64,000 nt of DNA, from contig OZ024887.1 in the NCBI GenBank assembly GCA_964017195.1, positions 2,422,881-2,486,880 of the forward strand, read 5' to 3'. The stretch is from Siderastrea radians (Eukaryota > Cnidaria > Anthozoa > Scleractinia > Rhizangiidae). Made by a program: the position numbers and the translations under genes. Each line of letters begins with the position of its first letter. Position 1 is the first letter of the stretch. This document shows, in pieces, positions 48,260 through 57,007 of the stretch. The notes under the pieces are model-generated. The model was not told the DNA's origin. It ran no database searches and worked only from the letters and a program-made list of their open reading frames with translations.

Positions 48260-49371
48260 AGAAAACCAAACGCCCTGTTTCGTCAACGAAGAAGAAGGCC
48301 AATGTCTCGCAACAATGGTTAAACCGTTACCATGATCCTCGTGCCCCGGGAAGTTTAGGTGGGGTGCAACGATTTGCTAAAGCCCAGGGTCTCCCTTTGA
48401 AAAAAGCCCAACGGGTGTTGGAACAGGATGTGGGTTACACCTTGCATAAACCCCGACGTCGTCGTTTTGCTACCTTACCCGTGATCGTAGGGGGGTTGGA
48501 TGATCAATGGGCCGCGGATTTAGTGGAAGTGCAACGTTTGGCCAAACATAATCGGGGTATACGCTACTTGTTGACCGTCGTGGATGTCTTGTCCAAGTAC
48601 GCGTGGGTCGAACCGTTGAAAACCAAAACCGGCGTGGCCCTCGTGAAAGCCTTTGAGAAGATTGTGAGACAAGGAGGACGTCACCCGAATCGATTGCAAA
48701 CGGATCGAGGGAAAGAATTTTATAATCGGACCTTTCAACGATGGGTCGACGAGCAAGACATCCATCATTTTTCGACGGAAGGGGATGCCAAAGCCAGTGT
48801 GGTGGAACGATTTAACCGCACCTTGAAAGAACGGTTATACCGTTATTTGACCGCGGCCAACACGTTGAAATTTGACGATGTCTTACCCGAGTTGGTGCAA
48901 GGGTATAATGCCACCCGTCATCGAAGTATTGGTATGCCCCCCGAAAACGTGACGTGGGACAACGAAGAAGCCGTGTGGAAACGATTGTATGCCAAACGAT
49001 TGAAAGGCTACAAAAAACTCCAATTGAAGGTGGGGGATCATGTCCGTCTCAATACGATTCATCGTACCTTTGAAAAAGGCTATTTACCCGGTTGGACCGA
49101 AGAAGTGTTTGTGGTGCATCGTGTGGTGCCGGGACCTGTCCCCACCTATAAGATTCGCGAATGGGATGAGACCCCCGTCAAAGGTACGTTTTATGAAGAG
49201 GATTTACAAAAAGTCCATGTGTCCGACGTGTTTCGGATCGAAAAGGTACTTAAGCGACAAAAAGGTCGTTGGTTGGTCAAGTGGAAAGGGTGGCCCGACA
49301 AGTACAATAGTTGGATTGCTCGTGGAGACGTGACATCCCTTCGACCCCGCAAACGACGCCGACGCCGCTAA
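48196..49371 (+). CDS. INT: Full-length DDE integrase with C-terminal chromodomain (391 aa)
   Basis: Retroviral-type integrase of Polintons. The catalytic triad is D108 (AADLVEV), D170 (LQTDRGKEFYN) and E204 (ASVVERFNRT). The core is followed by RHRSIGM and a linker with an SH3-like segment (KVGDHVRLN), then a chromodomain at about 345-385 (FRIEKVLKRQKGRWLVKWKGW). The N-terminus is basic and Ser-rich, without a clear HHCC finger. The chromodomain probably guides insertion to marked chromatin. It inserts the linear element with 6-bp duplications. Compared with element 1 it has about 20 extra N-terminal residues and the whole C-terminal third. Confidence 0.9.
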   Translation: MPKSMAPRKRTQRWSSSSSWLKKTKRPVSSTKKKANVSQQWLNRYHDPRAPGSLGGVQRFAKAQGLPLKKAQRVLEQDVGYTLHKPRRRRFATLPVIVGGLDDQWAADLVEVQRLAKHNRGIRYLLTVVDVLSKYAWVEPLKTKTGVALVKAFEKIVRQGGRHPNRLQTDRGKEFYNRTFQRWVDEQDIHHFSTEGDAKASVVERFNRTLKERLYRYLTAANTLKFDDVLPELVQGYNATRHRSIGMPPENVTWDNEEAVWKRLYAKRLKGYKKLQLKVGDHVRLNTIHRTFEKGYLPGWTEEVFVVHRVVPGPVPTYKIREWDETPVKGTFYEEDLQKVHVSDVFRIEKVLKRQKGRWLVKWKGWPDKYNSWIARGDVTSLRPRKRRRRR

Positions 49372-49375
49372 AACA

Positions 49376-50419
49376 ATGACATTGGTGCCCAATTCTTCGT
49401 TTTACGTGACGTTGATGAGTCATGCGAGTACCAAAGAGTTTCCTGGGAACAAGAGTCATCATTTCAGAAACCGATTGCCTAAACCCATCCGATTTGTGGG
49501 ACGAGGATGGATGGTGGGTATGGTGAGTTTATCCTTACCCATCATTCCCGTGATAACGGAAGAAGGAGGCGTGGGCGATTCCCATCCTCTGTTGTACGTA
49601 CGATGGCACGAACGGGTGCATGACACAGACGCTCAAGGGGACGATGTCTGGTACCATGAACGTCGTGAATTCACTGTCTACGGTCGAGATATGAGAAAGG
49701 AGATGGCCTCCTCGACGGGATCGCACTTTTTTCATCAACTGGTGTACCGTTACGAGCAAAGCCGGGACAAACAAACCCAACCCAAAAACAAATGGACCGA
49801 GGACAATGGCGTCAAATTATACCCGACGTTTGAATGGACTTCCGAAGGGGATTTGTTGTTGAATACCAAGCAAGTGGATTACAAACGACAAGTGGCGCAC
49901 GTGTCATGGGGCAGATCCTTAGCCCTGAGAATGGGATGGATTGAACAAGTGTCTCCCGGCCAGTATCGATTGGGTCCCAATCTCTTGCAAGAATTTCAAG
50001 GCATTTCCACCATTCCCACCCCGACGGATATCCGCGATAGCAGCAACAAGCCCATCTTTTGGAAAGTGGAGGGGGATTATCTGAAATTGAGTCTATCGTG
50101 CCCTTGGCGGTTTGTGAATTTGAGCCAGACCTTTCGTCCCTCGTTGGAATTTCCCACCGCGCGTCCTTTGCACGTGTATTGTGATGTAGGGACCAGTAGT
50201 ATGGTGGGGGGTCGTATCACCGATCTCTTACGAGAAATCAAGTACCAGCCTCAAAACACCACCCACTTTGAACCTCGACATATTCAATATGTCCCAGTAC
50301 GCAACGAAGTGGTGGAAATCGTGGAAACCCAGATGGCCGAAACCAATGGGGATCTGGTGAAATTTGGCGAAGGACGTACCCTCCTGACCCTCCACTTTAA
50401 AAGGGAAGTGGTGGTGTGA
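49376..50419 (+). CDS. Penton-like minor capsid paralogue B (347 aa)
   Basis: Starts 5 nt after the integrase stop. The protein has SSFYVTLMSHASTKEFPGN near the N-terminus, then GRGWMVGMVSLSLP, a central LRMGWIEQV and LGPNLLQEFQGI, and a C-terminal block VYCDVGTSSMVGGRITDLLREI then VPVRNEVVEIVE and a TLLTLHFKR end. It is the FYVTLP-type Polinton family taken as penton or minor capsid. It is clearly related to the next gene along its whole length, so the pair arose by tandem duplication. Absent from element 1 because of the deletion. Confidence 0.75.
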   Translation: MTLVPNSSFYVTLMSHASTKEFPGNKSHHFRNRLPKPIRFVGRGWMVGMVSLSLPIIPVITEEGGVGDSHPLLYVRWHERVHDTDAQGDDVWYHERREFTVYGRDMRKEMASSTGSHFFHQLVYRYEQSRDKQTQPKNKWTEDNGVKLYPTFEWTSEGDLLLNTKQVDYKRQVAHVSWGRSLALRMGWIEQVSPGQYRLGPNLLQEFQGISTIPTPTDIRDSSNKPIFWKVEGDYLKLSLSCPWRFVNLSQTFRPSLEFPTARPLHVYCDVGTSSMVGGRITDLLREIKYQPQNTTHFEPRHIQYVPVRNEVVEIVETQMAETNGDLVKFGEGRTLLTLHFKREVVV

Positions 50420-50433
50420 AGAAGAAAGACAAC

Positions 50434-51483
50434 ATGTCGTTCTACGTGACGTTACCCAGTCATGCCAACCGACGTGAATTTCCCAACAACCAACCCAATT
50501 CCTTCAAGATTCGTTTACCTCGACCGTTACAGCTCACGGGAGGTGGATGGCAAGTGGGGTTGAGTGCCATTTCCTTACCAGATGCTCGCGTCAATTTGTA
50601 TGAGTTGGTGAAGAAAAATGGCTACGTCATGGGGACGTCCTGGGGCCAAACCTATCCCAAACCGGGTGGAAAAGACGGGGAAATGACCTCGCGAGTAGAC
50701 ACCGCGCGAAGCATCATCAATGACGTCCAAGATTTGGATTGGGTGGTAGATGGCGTGAGTTTCATGAAAGCCATCATTACTCACTTGGAACAACAACGTA
50801 TGGAAATGGCTGTTCAAGGTGGTCGGTTTACCAATGATCAAGGCAAGCACACCTACGTCAAGTTCAAGTGGGAAGGCGAGGATCTGCTCATCGACAACAC
50901 GAATATCTGTCATTGCGGCACCGACACGCCAGCCCTGACCATCTACACCAAGTTGGCGCTCAAGATGGGATGGTTACGTAAAATTGACAGTGTATTGATT
51001 TTGGGACCCAACTTACAACAAGAATTCATGGGGGATCAAATCCCCAACATGACAAAACCCGCTGGCAACGATTGGAACGATGTGAACGACGATCAGAGCA
51101 AACCGGTCTTTTGGACGGTGCGTTCGTTTTTACCGGATTATTTACAATTGAGTATGAGTTGTAGTTGGCGTTTCACCAACTTGAATGTAGCGTTTCGTTC
51201 AGTGGTGGGTGAACCCACACGATCGTTGCACGTGTACTCCGACGTGGCAGGCAGCACGGTGGTGGGCAATCGCGTGACTGATTTGTTACGTGAAATCCAG
51301 TACAAGCGAGAAGCACGCGGCAACCTGTATTTTGAACCGTTGCACATTCAATACATGTCTCTTCGTAACGAGGTGGTGGAAATGATTCACGTTCAAGTGG
51401 CTGAAACGATTGGTAGAGGAGGAGACTTGGTCAAGTGTGGTGAAGGTCATACCATTGTCACGTTACACTTCAAAAAGACATAA
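50434..51483 (+). CDS. Penton-like minor capsid paralogue C (349 aa)
   Basis: The ATG at 50434 lies 15 nt after the previous stop. It contains MSFYVTLPSHANRREFPNN, GGGWQVGLSAISLP, LKMGWLRKI, LGPNLQQEFMGDQ, VYSDVAGSTVVGNRVTDLL and VTLHFKK. It is the most typical of the three family members and the best candidate for the true penton. Paralogue B may be a partner forming heteromeric vertices or a specialised copy. No counterpart in element 1. Confidence 0.75.
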   Translation: MSFYVTLPSHANRREFPNNQPNSFKIRLPRPLQLTGGGWQVGLSAISLPDARVNLYELVKKNGYVMGTSWGQTYPKPGGKDGEMTSRVDTARSIINDVQDLDWVVDGVSFMKAIITHLEQQRMEMAVQGGRFTNDQGKHTYVKFKWEGEDLLIDNTNICHCGTDTPALTIYTKLALKMGWLRKIDSVLILGPNLQQEFMGDQIPNMTKPAGNDWNDVNDDQSKPVFWTVRSFLPDYLQLSMSCSWRFTNLNVAFRSVVGEPTRSLHVYSDVAGSTVVGNRVTDLLREIQYKREARGNLYFEPLHIQYMSLRNEVVEMIHVQVAETIGRGGDLVKCGEGHTIVTLHFKKT

Positions 51484-51518
51484 AAAGGGGGTGGCCAAGG
51501 GAGTGTCCCAATCACAAG

Positions 51519-51704
51519 ATGCCCAAGACAAGAGTGCGTCGAAGGAGACGAAGAAGGCAACGAGGGGGTTTATTCCCCCTGGCGGCCCTCATTCCAGCCT
51601 TGATCGCTGGAGGGAAAGCCGTGGCGTTGGGTGCCGCGGGTGGTGCCGCGAGTTACGGGGCTAAAAAAGGGTTGGAAGCCGCTTTTCGGAAAAAACGACG
51701 ATGA
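51519..51704 (+). CDS. pX-like tiny core protein, second type (61 aa)
   Basis: MPKTRV then seven Arg, QRGG, a hydrophobic helix LFPLAALIPALIAGGKAVAL with Ala/Gly-rich continuation, and a basic end (FRKKRR). It has the same architecture as the protein at 56829 but a distinct sequence, so element 2 has two pX-type proteins. Lost from element 1 by the deletion. Likely processed at GG by the protease. Confidence 0.7.
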   Translation: MPKTRVRRRRRRRQRGGLFPLAALIPALIAGGKAVALGAAGGAASYGAKKGLEAAFRKKRR

Positions 51705-51770
51705 TGACGGTATAAAAAGGGGGTCACGTGAAGCATAGACAAAACGTTTATCCCTGGTGAAGAAGACACC

Positions 51771-52097
51771 ATGCGTGGGGGAAGTTTGACACGATTTCGA
51801 ACCGACGAGTGGTATGATCAACAAGGCAAAGGATTGATGACGGATCTGATGCGTGGGGGGTTGCAAGGTCTTATAAGGACGCGAAATCCTTTAAAACTGC
51901 CTAGTAATATCAAGAGAGGATTGGAAACGGGTTTGACACGAGGTATCAAACGCAAAGCCGAAGACGTCCTTAAAAAGGAAATCACCAAACAAGCCAAGAA
52001 AGCCTTGAGTCATAAGAACGTGAAAGACGCCGTGCGTGTAGCCACTGCCTTATTTCCCAAACAAACCAAACGCGCGCGTGATATTTTGGGAGTGTGA
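51771..52097 (+). CDS. pVI-like candidate, basic amphipathic protein (108 aa)
   Basis: The N-terminal 30 residues end in DLMRGG/LQGL, where MRGG fits the adenain consensus well. The rest is amphipathic and Lys-rich (GLTRGIKRKAEDVLKKEI, KQAKKALSHK). Propeptide, GG site and amphipathic lytic-type helix recall adenovirus pVI, but sequence identity is not evident. Only the last residues survive in element 1, at the deletion junction (17370-17400). Confidence 0.55.
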   Translation: MRGGSLTRFRTDEWYDQQGKGLMTDLMRGGLQGLIRTRNPLKLPSNIKRGLETGLTRGIKRKAEDVLKKEITKQAKKALSHKNVKDAVRVATALFPKQTKRARDILGV

Positions 52098-52101
52098 AAA
52101 C

Positions 52102-52326
52102 ATGGAACCCGTGCATTCACGACCTCGACGGATTCGTAGTGATCGAGGGTTGTCTCAATGGGGAGGACTGTATCCGTTTTGGAAACTCATGCGACGACAA
52201 CGTGGTGGATGGTTAAGTCCCGAGGTCATGAGAGTCCCCGGGTTTGATTTGAGACAACGTTTAGCACGACGACGACGCTATAAAAACCCCTCACGACGAC
52301 GACGGGGTACCACTCGACGACGTTAA
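52102..52326 (+). CDS. Basic QRGGW core-like protein, free-standing copy (74 aa)
   Basis: Separate gene here, while fused to the integrase in element 1. Arg-rich, with SQWGGLYPFWKLMRRQRGGW and a terminal Arg cluster. The start is 4 nt after the stop of the previous gene and the stop is 2 nt before the capsid ATG, giving a tightly packed cluster. Probable DNA-binding virion protein. Confidence 0.65.
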   Translation: MEPVHSRPRRIRSDRGLSQWGGLYPFWKLMRRQRGGWLSPEVMRVPGFDLRQRLARRRRYKNPSRRRRGTTRRR

Positions 52327-52328
52327 AC

Positions 52329-53729
52329 ATGCCTGACGTGAGTACACAAACCGCCCCGGCTCACGAGCGTTCCGAAGGGACCGTCAACCCTGCATTACGG
52401 ATTTTCAAGGTGCCACCGACCGACATTAGCATCAATGCCTATCGCATGGTCACCATTCAACCCACCACCACGGGTATCAATCCCATGGAATTCATCATTC
52501 CAGGGTTGGACGATTTTGTGGATTTGGGACGCAGTTACTTTACCATGGAATTGAGTTTGAAAAAGGACGATGCCGGGAACTTGGTGGCCGCGCAAAAATT
52601 GTGGCCCGTCAATAATTTGGCCCATTCCATCATCAAACAAATTGACTTGCAGTTGAATGGCACGTTGATCAGTCCACAATCCGACACGTATCATTACAAA
52701 GCTTACCTGGAAACCTTGCTGAATTATGATCGAGAAGATGGCAAGACCGTGTTAGGACCCCAAGGCTGGTTTAATCAAGTGGATTTCCCACCCCAATGGA
52801 CCGCCACCAACACAGACAAAGCAGGAAACCATCAACATTGGCAAGATCTGCCTGCCAATCACAAAGGGGCCTTTAACGCCATGGTAGCTGAAGTGGAAAA
52901 GTATGCTGCAGGTGTCACCCACAGTCTAGTGTTTACCCCACACTTGGAAGTCTTTCACACTGGCAAACTGTTGGTGCCAGGCATCGAAATCAAGATGAAA
53001 TTTCATTTCAATGGCCCCAGCCTGTTTTTGAATGGAGTGGGTCTAGCTGGCCGATTGATGGAAGGGGATGTGAAACTACGGTTTCATCTCTGCCAACTGC
53101 GTTTGAATGACGCCATCTACCAGAGTATATCTAGCAAAAGACACAATGAAGGAGAAGTGGCTGCTTACCCGACCGTCCGCAGTGAAATCCGGACCTTCAG
53201 CATGCAAAACAACCTGGTCCGCTTTGATATCCCGAACCTGTTTCAAAACAGAATACCTGACCGATTGATTGTGGGGTTACTGGACAGCCGAGCCTTCAAT
53301 GGAGATGTGACCCGAGATCCTTTCTGTTTCCAGAAATTTGGTCTGACCTCCATTCGACAGATTGTCAAAGGAGAAGAATACCCTTATGAAACCCTCCAGT
53401 TAGTGCACAACAATGGCACCCGAGATAATCTAGGCTACTTCCGTTTTCTGCAAGCCAGTGGTGCTTGGTGTAAAAAGAAAGGCAATATGGTAGAACTGCT
53501 GGATTGGGGCCAAGCTAAAAATTGTACCTTGTACATGTTTGACAATGTCGCCAATGGATGTGCTGACAGTCAAAACCTCAACCCCAAGCAAACAGGCGAT
53601 TTACAACTGGTCTTGGAATTTGGAGCCGCCCCCGGTGTCAATATAACCGTACTGGTGTATGGAGAATTTGAGAACTTGCTGGAGATTGACAGGAACGGAG
53701 CCGTGTTGTATAACATTTACCAACACTGA
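52329..53729 (+). CDS. MCP: Major capsid protein, element 2 copy (466 aa)
   Basis: Same length and motifs as 17645-19045 (IIKQIDLQLNGTLISPQSD, AYLETLLNYDRE). The main difference is the loop around residues 158-185, where the two are hardly alike although flanks are near identical, indicating a fast-evolving exposed loop. Confidence 0.9.
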   Translation: MPDVSTQTAPAHERSEGTVNPALRIFKVPPTDISINAYRMVTIQPTTTGINPMEFIIPGLDDFVDLGRSYFTMELSLKKDDAGNLVAAQKLWPVNNLAHSIIKQIDLQLNGTLISPQSDTYHYKAYLETLLNYDREDGKTVLGPQGWFNQVDFPPQWTATNTDKAGNHQHWQDLPANHKGAFNAMVAEVEKYAAGVTHSLVFTPHLEVFHTGKLLVPGIEIKMKFHFNGPSLFLNGVGLAGRLMEGDVKLRFHLCQLRLNDAIYQSISSKRHNEGEVAAYPTVRSEIRTFSMQNNLVRFDIPNLFQNRIPDRLIVGLLDSRAFNGDVTRDPFCFQKFGLTSIRQIVKGEEYPYETLQLVHNNGTRDNLGYFRFLQASGAWCKKKGNMVELLDWGQAKNCTLYMFDNVANGCADSQNLNPKQTGDLQLVLEFGAAPGVNITVLVYGEFENLLEIDRNGAVLYNIYQH

Positions 53730-53733
53730 AGAA

Positions 53734-54273
53734 ATGGAACATGTGGCCTTGAATAATGTGCAGTTGGATTATTTAGCCCGAGACGACCCCCAATTGAACC
53801 CTGTCTTTTACGGAACCGTGGCCTGTGATCGTTTACCCAAGAGTCCTGTCAAGACCCAACCCCAAGGGTACATTGTGAATACGGACCCACACGATCAACC
53901 GGGACAACATTGGTTAGCGGTGTGGACGGATGGAAAGGTGTGTGAAGTCCTGGACAGTTATGCTTTGCCCATGGACACGTACGTGCAAGCTACCCCGTTA
54001 CGAGATTGGATTGTCCAACATTGGAAGTATGTAGTGACCAATGGCAAGTCCCTCCAAGCCATTACAAGCAAGAGTTGTGGTGATTACGCCTTGTTGTATT
54101 TGAAAGCCAAAGCCCGTGGACGAACCTTGCAAGAGTTTTTAAATGAGTTTTCGGATCATGATTATGTCAGTAATGACCATCAAGCGGGTCAACGCCTTCA
54201 ACAATTGATTGTAGGCCAAGAAGCCAGATGGTATCAACTTTGTTGTCATCCGTATCATCAATGTAATGCTTAA
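53734..54273 (+). CDS. PRO: Adenain/Ulp1-like protease, element 2 copy (179 aa)
   Basis: Triad H59 (GQHWLAV), D74 (VLDSY), C115 (SKSCGDY) retained. The start at 53734 matches element 1; the longer upstream reading is the capsid tail in another frame. TTAAATAAAA at the stop may be the polyadenylation signal. Confidence 0.9.
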   Translation: MEHVALNNVQLDYLARDDPQLNPVFYGTVACDRLPKSPVKTQPQGYIVNTDPHDQPGQHWLAVWTDGKVCEVLDSYALPMDTYVQATPLRDWIVQHWKYVVTNGKSLQAITSKSCGDYALLYLKAKARGRTLQEFLNEFSDHDYVSNDHQAGQRLQQLIVGQEARWYQLCCHPYHQCNA

Positions 54274-54301
54274 ATAAAAAAGTTCGTTGGAACACAGTGT
54301 C

Positions 54302-54388
54302 GGAGTCGTAGCTCAGTCGGTTAGAGCCTTTGGATCCCCCTGGAATACATGAGGAGGGTCGTGCGTGGGTTCGAGTCCCACCGGCTCC
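54302..54388 (+). ncRNA. tRNA-like Pol III unit, element 2 copy
   Basis: Acceptor GGAGTCG/CGGCTCC (one G-T wobble), identical D-arm, T-arm, A box and B box to element 1, and a ten-T terminator at 54403-54412. The central hairpin GATCC/GGGTC is kept, but its loop is 18 nt and differs in sequence. A compensating wobble in the acceptor and conserved boxes argue for RNA-level function. Confidence 0.75.
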
Positions 54389-54434
54389 AATAAAAAGGTG
54401 CCTTTTTTTTTTCTAAGGGTAGTTCGTCATCATC

Positions 54435-55088
54435 ATGCAAACGGGGAAACCGTTTCGTTTTCATACGCCTTCCTCTATCTTGGTGGTGGGTCCTTCGGGA
54501 TGTGGTAAAACCGTGTTTACGGAAAAACTCTTGGTAGACAACCCGGATTTGTTTGAAACCCCACCGACCCAAGTGCATTATTGTTATGGGGCCTGGCAAG
54601 ATCGATTTCAAGGCATGCAAGATCAAGGGGTGGTGTTTCACGAAGGGATTCCCGATCATGAAGCGTTGGTCCAATGGTTTCCTGAAGGACATGGGGTCCT
54701 GGTCTTGGATGATTTAATGGACGAAGGCAGTCACGATAAACGCGTGTTGGATTTATTCACCAAACATTCACATCATCAAGGGGTGACCGTCCTATACTTG
54801 TGCCAAGACATGTTTCCCGTGGGTCGCTATGCGAAAAGTATATCCCGCAATGCCCATTACATCGTGGCGTTCAAGAACCCCCGAGATCAATTAGGGGTAC
54901 GCAATGTCATGCTGCAATCGTTTCCGACGACTTGGAAAGACACGTTGGAGACGTTTCATCAAGCCACCACACGACCGTATGGGTATTTGGTCTTGGATTT
55001 ACACCCTGCCTCCTCCGATCAACAACGTGTGTTGAGTCACCTGTTAAAAGACGAAGGATGGACTCGCACCTATCAAAAACGACTATAA
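54435..55088 (+). CDS. ATPase: A32-like packaging ATPase, element 2 copy (217 aa)
   Basis: Walker A GPSGCGKT and Walker B VLVLDD conserved; only a handful of substitutions against 19744-20397. Confidence 0.9.
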   Translation: MQTGKPFRFHTPSSILVVGPSGCGKTVFTEKLLVDNPDLFETPPTQVHYCYGAWQDRFQGMQDQGVVFHEGIPDHEALVQWFPEGHGVLVLDDLMDEGSHDKRVLDLFTKHSHHQGVTVLYLCQDMFPVGRYAKSISRNAHYIVAFKNPRDQLGVRNVMLQSFPTTWKDTLETFHQATTRPYGYLVLDLHPASSDQQRVLSHLLKDEGWTRTYQKRL

Positions 55089-55127
55089 AGGCACCCCCTT
55101 GGAACAGGTAAAAGAGAGAAAGCAACC

Positions 55128-56060
55128 ATGGCCGATGATGATGATGATGACCGTCAACCTCCGCAATCGTACGATACCGTGTCCCCTGCGGGGGTGGGGG
55201 CAGCCAGTGGTAATCAAATGTCCATAAGCGCCTGGCAAGATTTGTATTTCACGGGAGACCAAGGCCTTCTCGACGTGGCCATGGAGGAAATGGAAGCCGA
55301 GCCCCTCTTTCAGTTTATGGAAGCTCTCCCCCCTATCGGTAGAGATGGTTCGCCCGCTGCACAGGCCTCTTCCCCAGCCGGGGTAGGAAGTCAAGGAAGT
55401 CAATCATTCCGTAGCATACAGACCACCTCGGAGTCTTCTGGTGCTCTAACTCCTGCGACTCCTCCTAGCGTACCCTTGGCAGCGGGTGCTCGAACAGCAG
55501 CGGGTGCTCGAACAGCAGCGGGTGCAGGGGGAAGTGGAAATGGACGTGGGGGAAGTGGAAATGGACGTGGGGGACGTCGTGGTCCTAGGACTAGAGGTGG
55601 CGGACGTGGTGGTGCTGGGGGTGCTGGTGGTGGTGGTGGTGGTGGTGCTGGGGGTGCTGGTGGTGGAGCAGGTGGAGGTGCTGGTGGTGGAGCAGGTGGA
55701 GGTGCTGGTGGTGGTGGTGGTGGTGGTGGTGGTGGTGGAGGTGGTGGAGGAGGTGGTGGTGGCCGTCGTGGTGGACGACGTGGTGGCCGACGTGGACGAC
55801 GACGACGACGACTTTTCCCCGGTTCACCTAGGACACCTTCCTCCACCCCCTCCACTCCTCGAGGATCTCGGACTCCACCCCCTCGTACCTTGCGTCAAGC
55901 GGATTTACAACGACGTTTACGTATGCTGTTACAAGATCAAGAACAGTTGGCCCAAGGACGTGAAATTGCTAATGTCACCATGACCAATAGCATTGTGACC
56001 AGTTATAAACAAGGAGGAGCACCCAGCGTACAAACCTCGTCGTCCCGTGTTTCGCCGTGA
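55128..56060 (+). CDS. Gly/Arg-rich virion-like protein, intact copy (310 aa)
   Basis: The acidic head (MADDDDDDRQPPQSYDTVSP) leads to a Pro/Ser-rich region, then a long Gly-Ala tract (about residues 165-220), an Arg/Gly block RRGGRRGGRRGRRRRR, and a conserved tail (RTLRQADLQRRLRMLLQDQ, then MTNSIVTSYKQGG). It is the complete form of the gene broken in element 1. The Gly tract lies on a GGT/GGA/GCT microsatellite whose length differs between copies. Disordered, nucleic-acid-binding or scaffold-like; unknown. Confidence 0.75.
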   Translation: MADDDDDDRQPPQSYDTVSPAGVGAASGNQMSISAWQDLYFTGDQGLLDVAMEEMEAEPLFQFMEALPPIGRDGSPAAQASSPAGVGSQGSQSFRSIQTTSESSGALTPATPPSVPLAAGARTAAGARTAAGAGGSGNGRGGSGNGRGGRRGPRTRGGGRGGAGGAGGGGGGGAGGAGGGAGGGAGGGAGGGAGGGGGGGGGGGGGGGGGGGRRGGRRGGRRGRRRRRLFPGSPRTPSSTPSTPRGSRTPPPRTLRQADLQRRLRMLLQDQEQLAQGREIANVTMTNSIVTSYKQGGAPSVQTSSSRVSP

Positions 56061-56062
56061 GG

Positions 56063-56743
56063 ATGAAAACCGTCGTGTCGTTATTGAATGGATCAAAACA
56101 ACATGGTCTTCCCTTCCCCCCGGAATTATTACAGCGCATGGATTCCTTGTATGCTTTTTATCATCAACAATGGTGGTGTTATCGAAAAATGTTGAATCAT
56201 TACAAGTGTATCAATGCCTTGTTCAATGGTATGGCCTTACTCCTGATGGCTGCAGGTATGATTGCGGGTCCCCTTTTGGAAAACAGTACATTGGTAGCCT
56301 GTTTGGCGGCCGTGGGCACCGTGGTCAAAGGATGGAATGATTTTAAACAATACCGATTTAAAGTGACCATGAGTCGATTTGCGTTTACCACCTATGCCAA
56401 AGCCTTGACCGAATTGAAAACCCATGTGCGGGGTATTCCCTTGGAGGATCTGGAACGATTTTTAATCAAGATGCAAACCTTGGATGATACCATTGTGGAT
56501 TTCACCCCTCCATTACCTAAACGATGTGTGCAAGATTACCATGGTCATTTTGTGTACCAACCCTTGGAAGCCCTATGCTATGTAGACGGATGTCCTCGTC
56601 CCTTGAGACCCAAAGATTATTGGACCAATAAAAAGCCACTCCCTCCTAGTCCCACACTCTTAGAACCATGGCCGTCCAACGAAGACGACGACGCAGAAAA
56701 AGGAAACGACGACAACGAGGTGGGGGTTGGTGGCAAGATTTGA
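56063..56743 (+). CDS. Two-transmembrane SLATT-like protein, element 2 copy (226 aa)
   Basis: Same start context and length as 21335-22015, with hydrophobic segments ALFNGMALLLMAAGMIAGPLL and LVACLAAVGTVVKGW. Strongly conserved in both TMs and the helix after them (FKQYRFKVTMSRFAFTTYA). Confidence 0.6.
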   Translation: MKTVVSLLNGSKQHGLPFPPELLQRMDSLYAFYHQQWWCYRKMLNHYKCINALFNGMALLLMAAGMIAGPLLENSTLVACLAAVGTVVKGWNDFKQYRFKVTMSRFAFTTYAKALTELKTHVRGIPLEDLERFLIKMQTLDDTIVDFTPPLPKRCVQDYHGHFVYQPLEALCYVDGCPRPLRPKDYWTNKKPLPPSPTLLEPWPSNEDDDAEKGNDDNEVGVGGKI

Positions 56744-56841
56744 AACGCAATACCCGCCAAGGCTATAAAGAGACGCGAGACGTGATCAAACAAAACAAAG
56801 CCCTTCAACGTCTATTGACGGGTCGACCATGGTATCCTTGA
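56668..56841 (+). CDS. Tiny basic QRGGGWW protein, element 2 copy (57 aa)
   Basis: Overlaps the 2TM gene end in another frame. Arg/Lys leader, QRGGGWWQDL, amphipathic helix, then a TGRPWYP end. Same length as the element 1 copy despite substitutions, which supports it as a real gene. Confidence 0.65.
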   Translation: MAVQRRRRRRKRKRRQRGGGWWQDLKRNTRQGYKETRDVIKQNKALQRLLTGRPWYP

Positions 56842-57005
56842 GGAGAAGACGACGACGACGCCGTCGTCAACGAGGAGGTTTTTTAAATCTATTGGTCCCC
56901 GCCATGGCAGGATTGGGGAAAGCCGTGGCCTTGGAAACGGATAAACGTATAAAACGCACGATTCAAAAAGCCAATCAACGGTATCGTCGTCGCCATCGTC
57001 GGTAA
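56829..57005 (+). CDS. pX/mu-like tiny core protein, element 2 copy (58 aa)
   Basis: MVSL, nine Arg, QRGGFLNLLVPAMAGLG and a basic tail, one Arg longer than element 1. Overlaps the previous gene by 13 nt. Confidence 0.7.
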   Translation: MVSLRRRRRRRRRQRGGFLNLLVPAMAGLGKAVALETDKRIKRTIQKANQRYRRRHRR

Positions 57006-57007
57006 AG

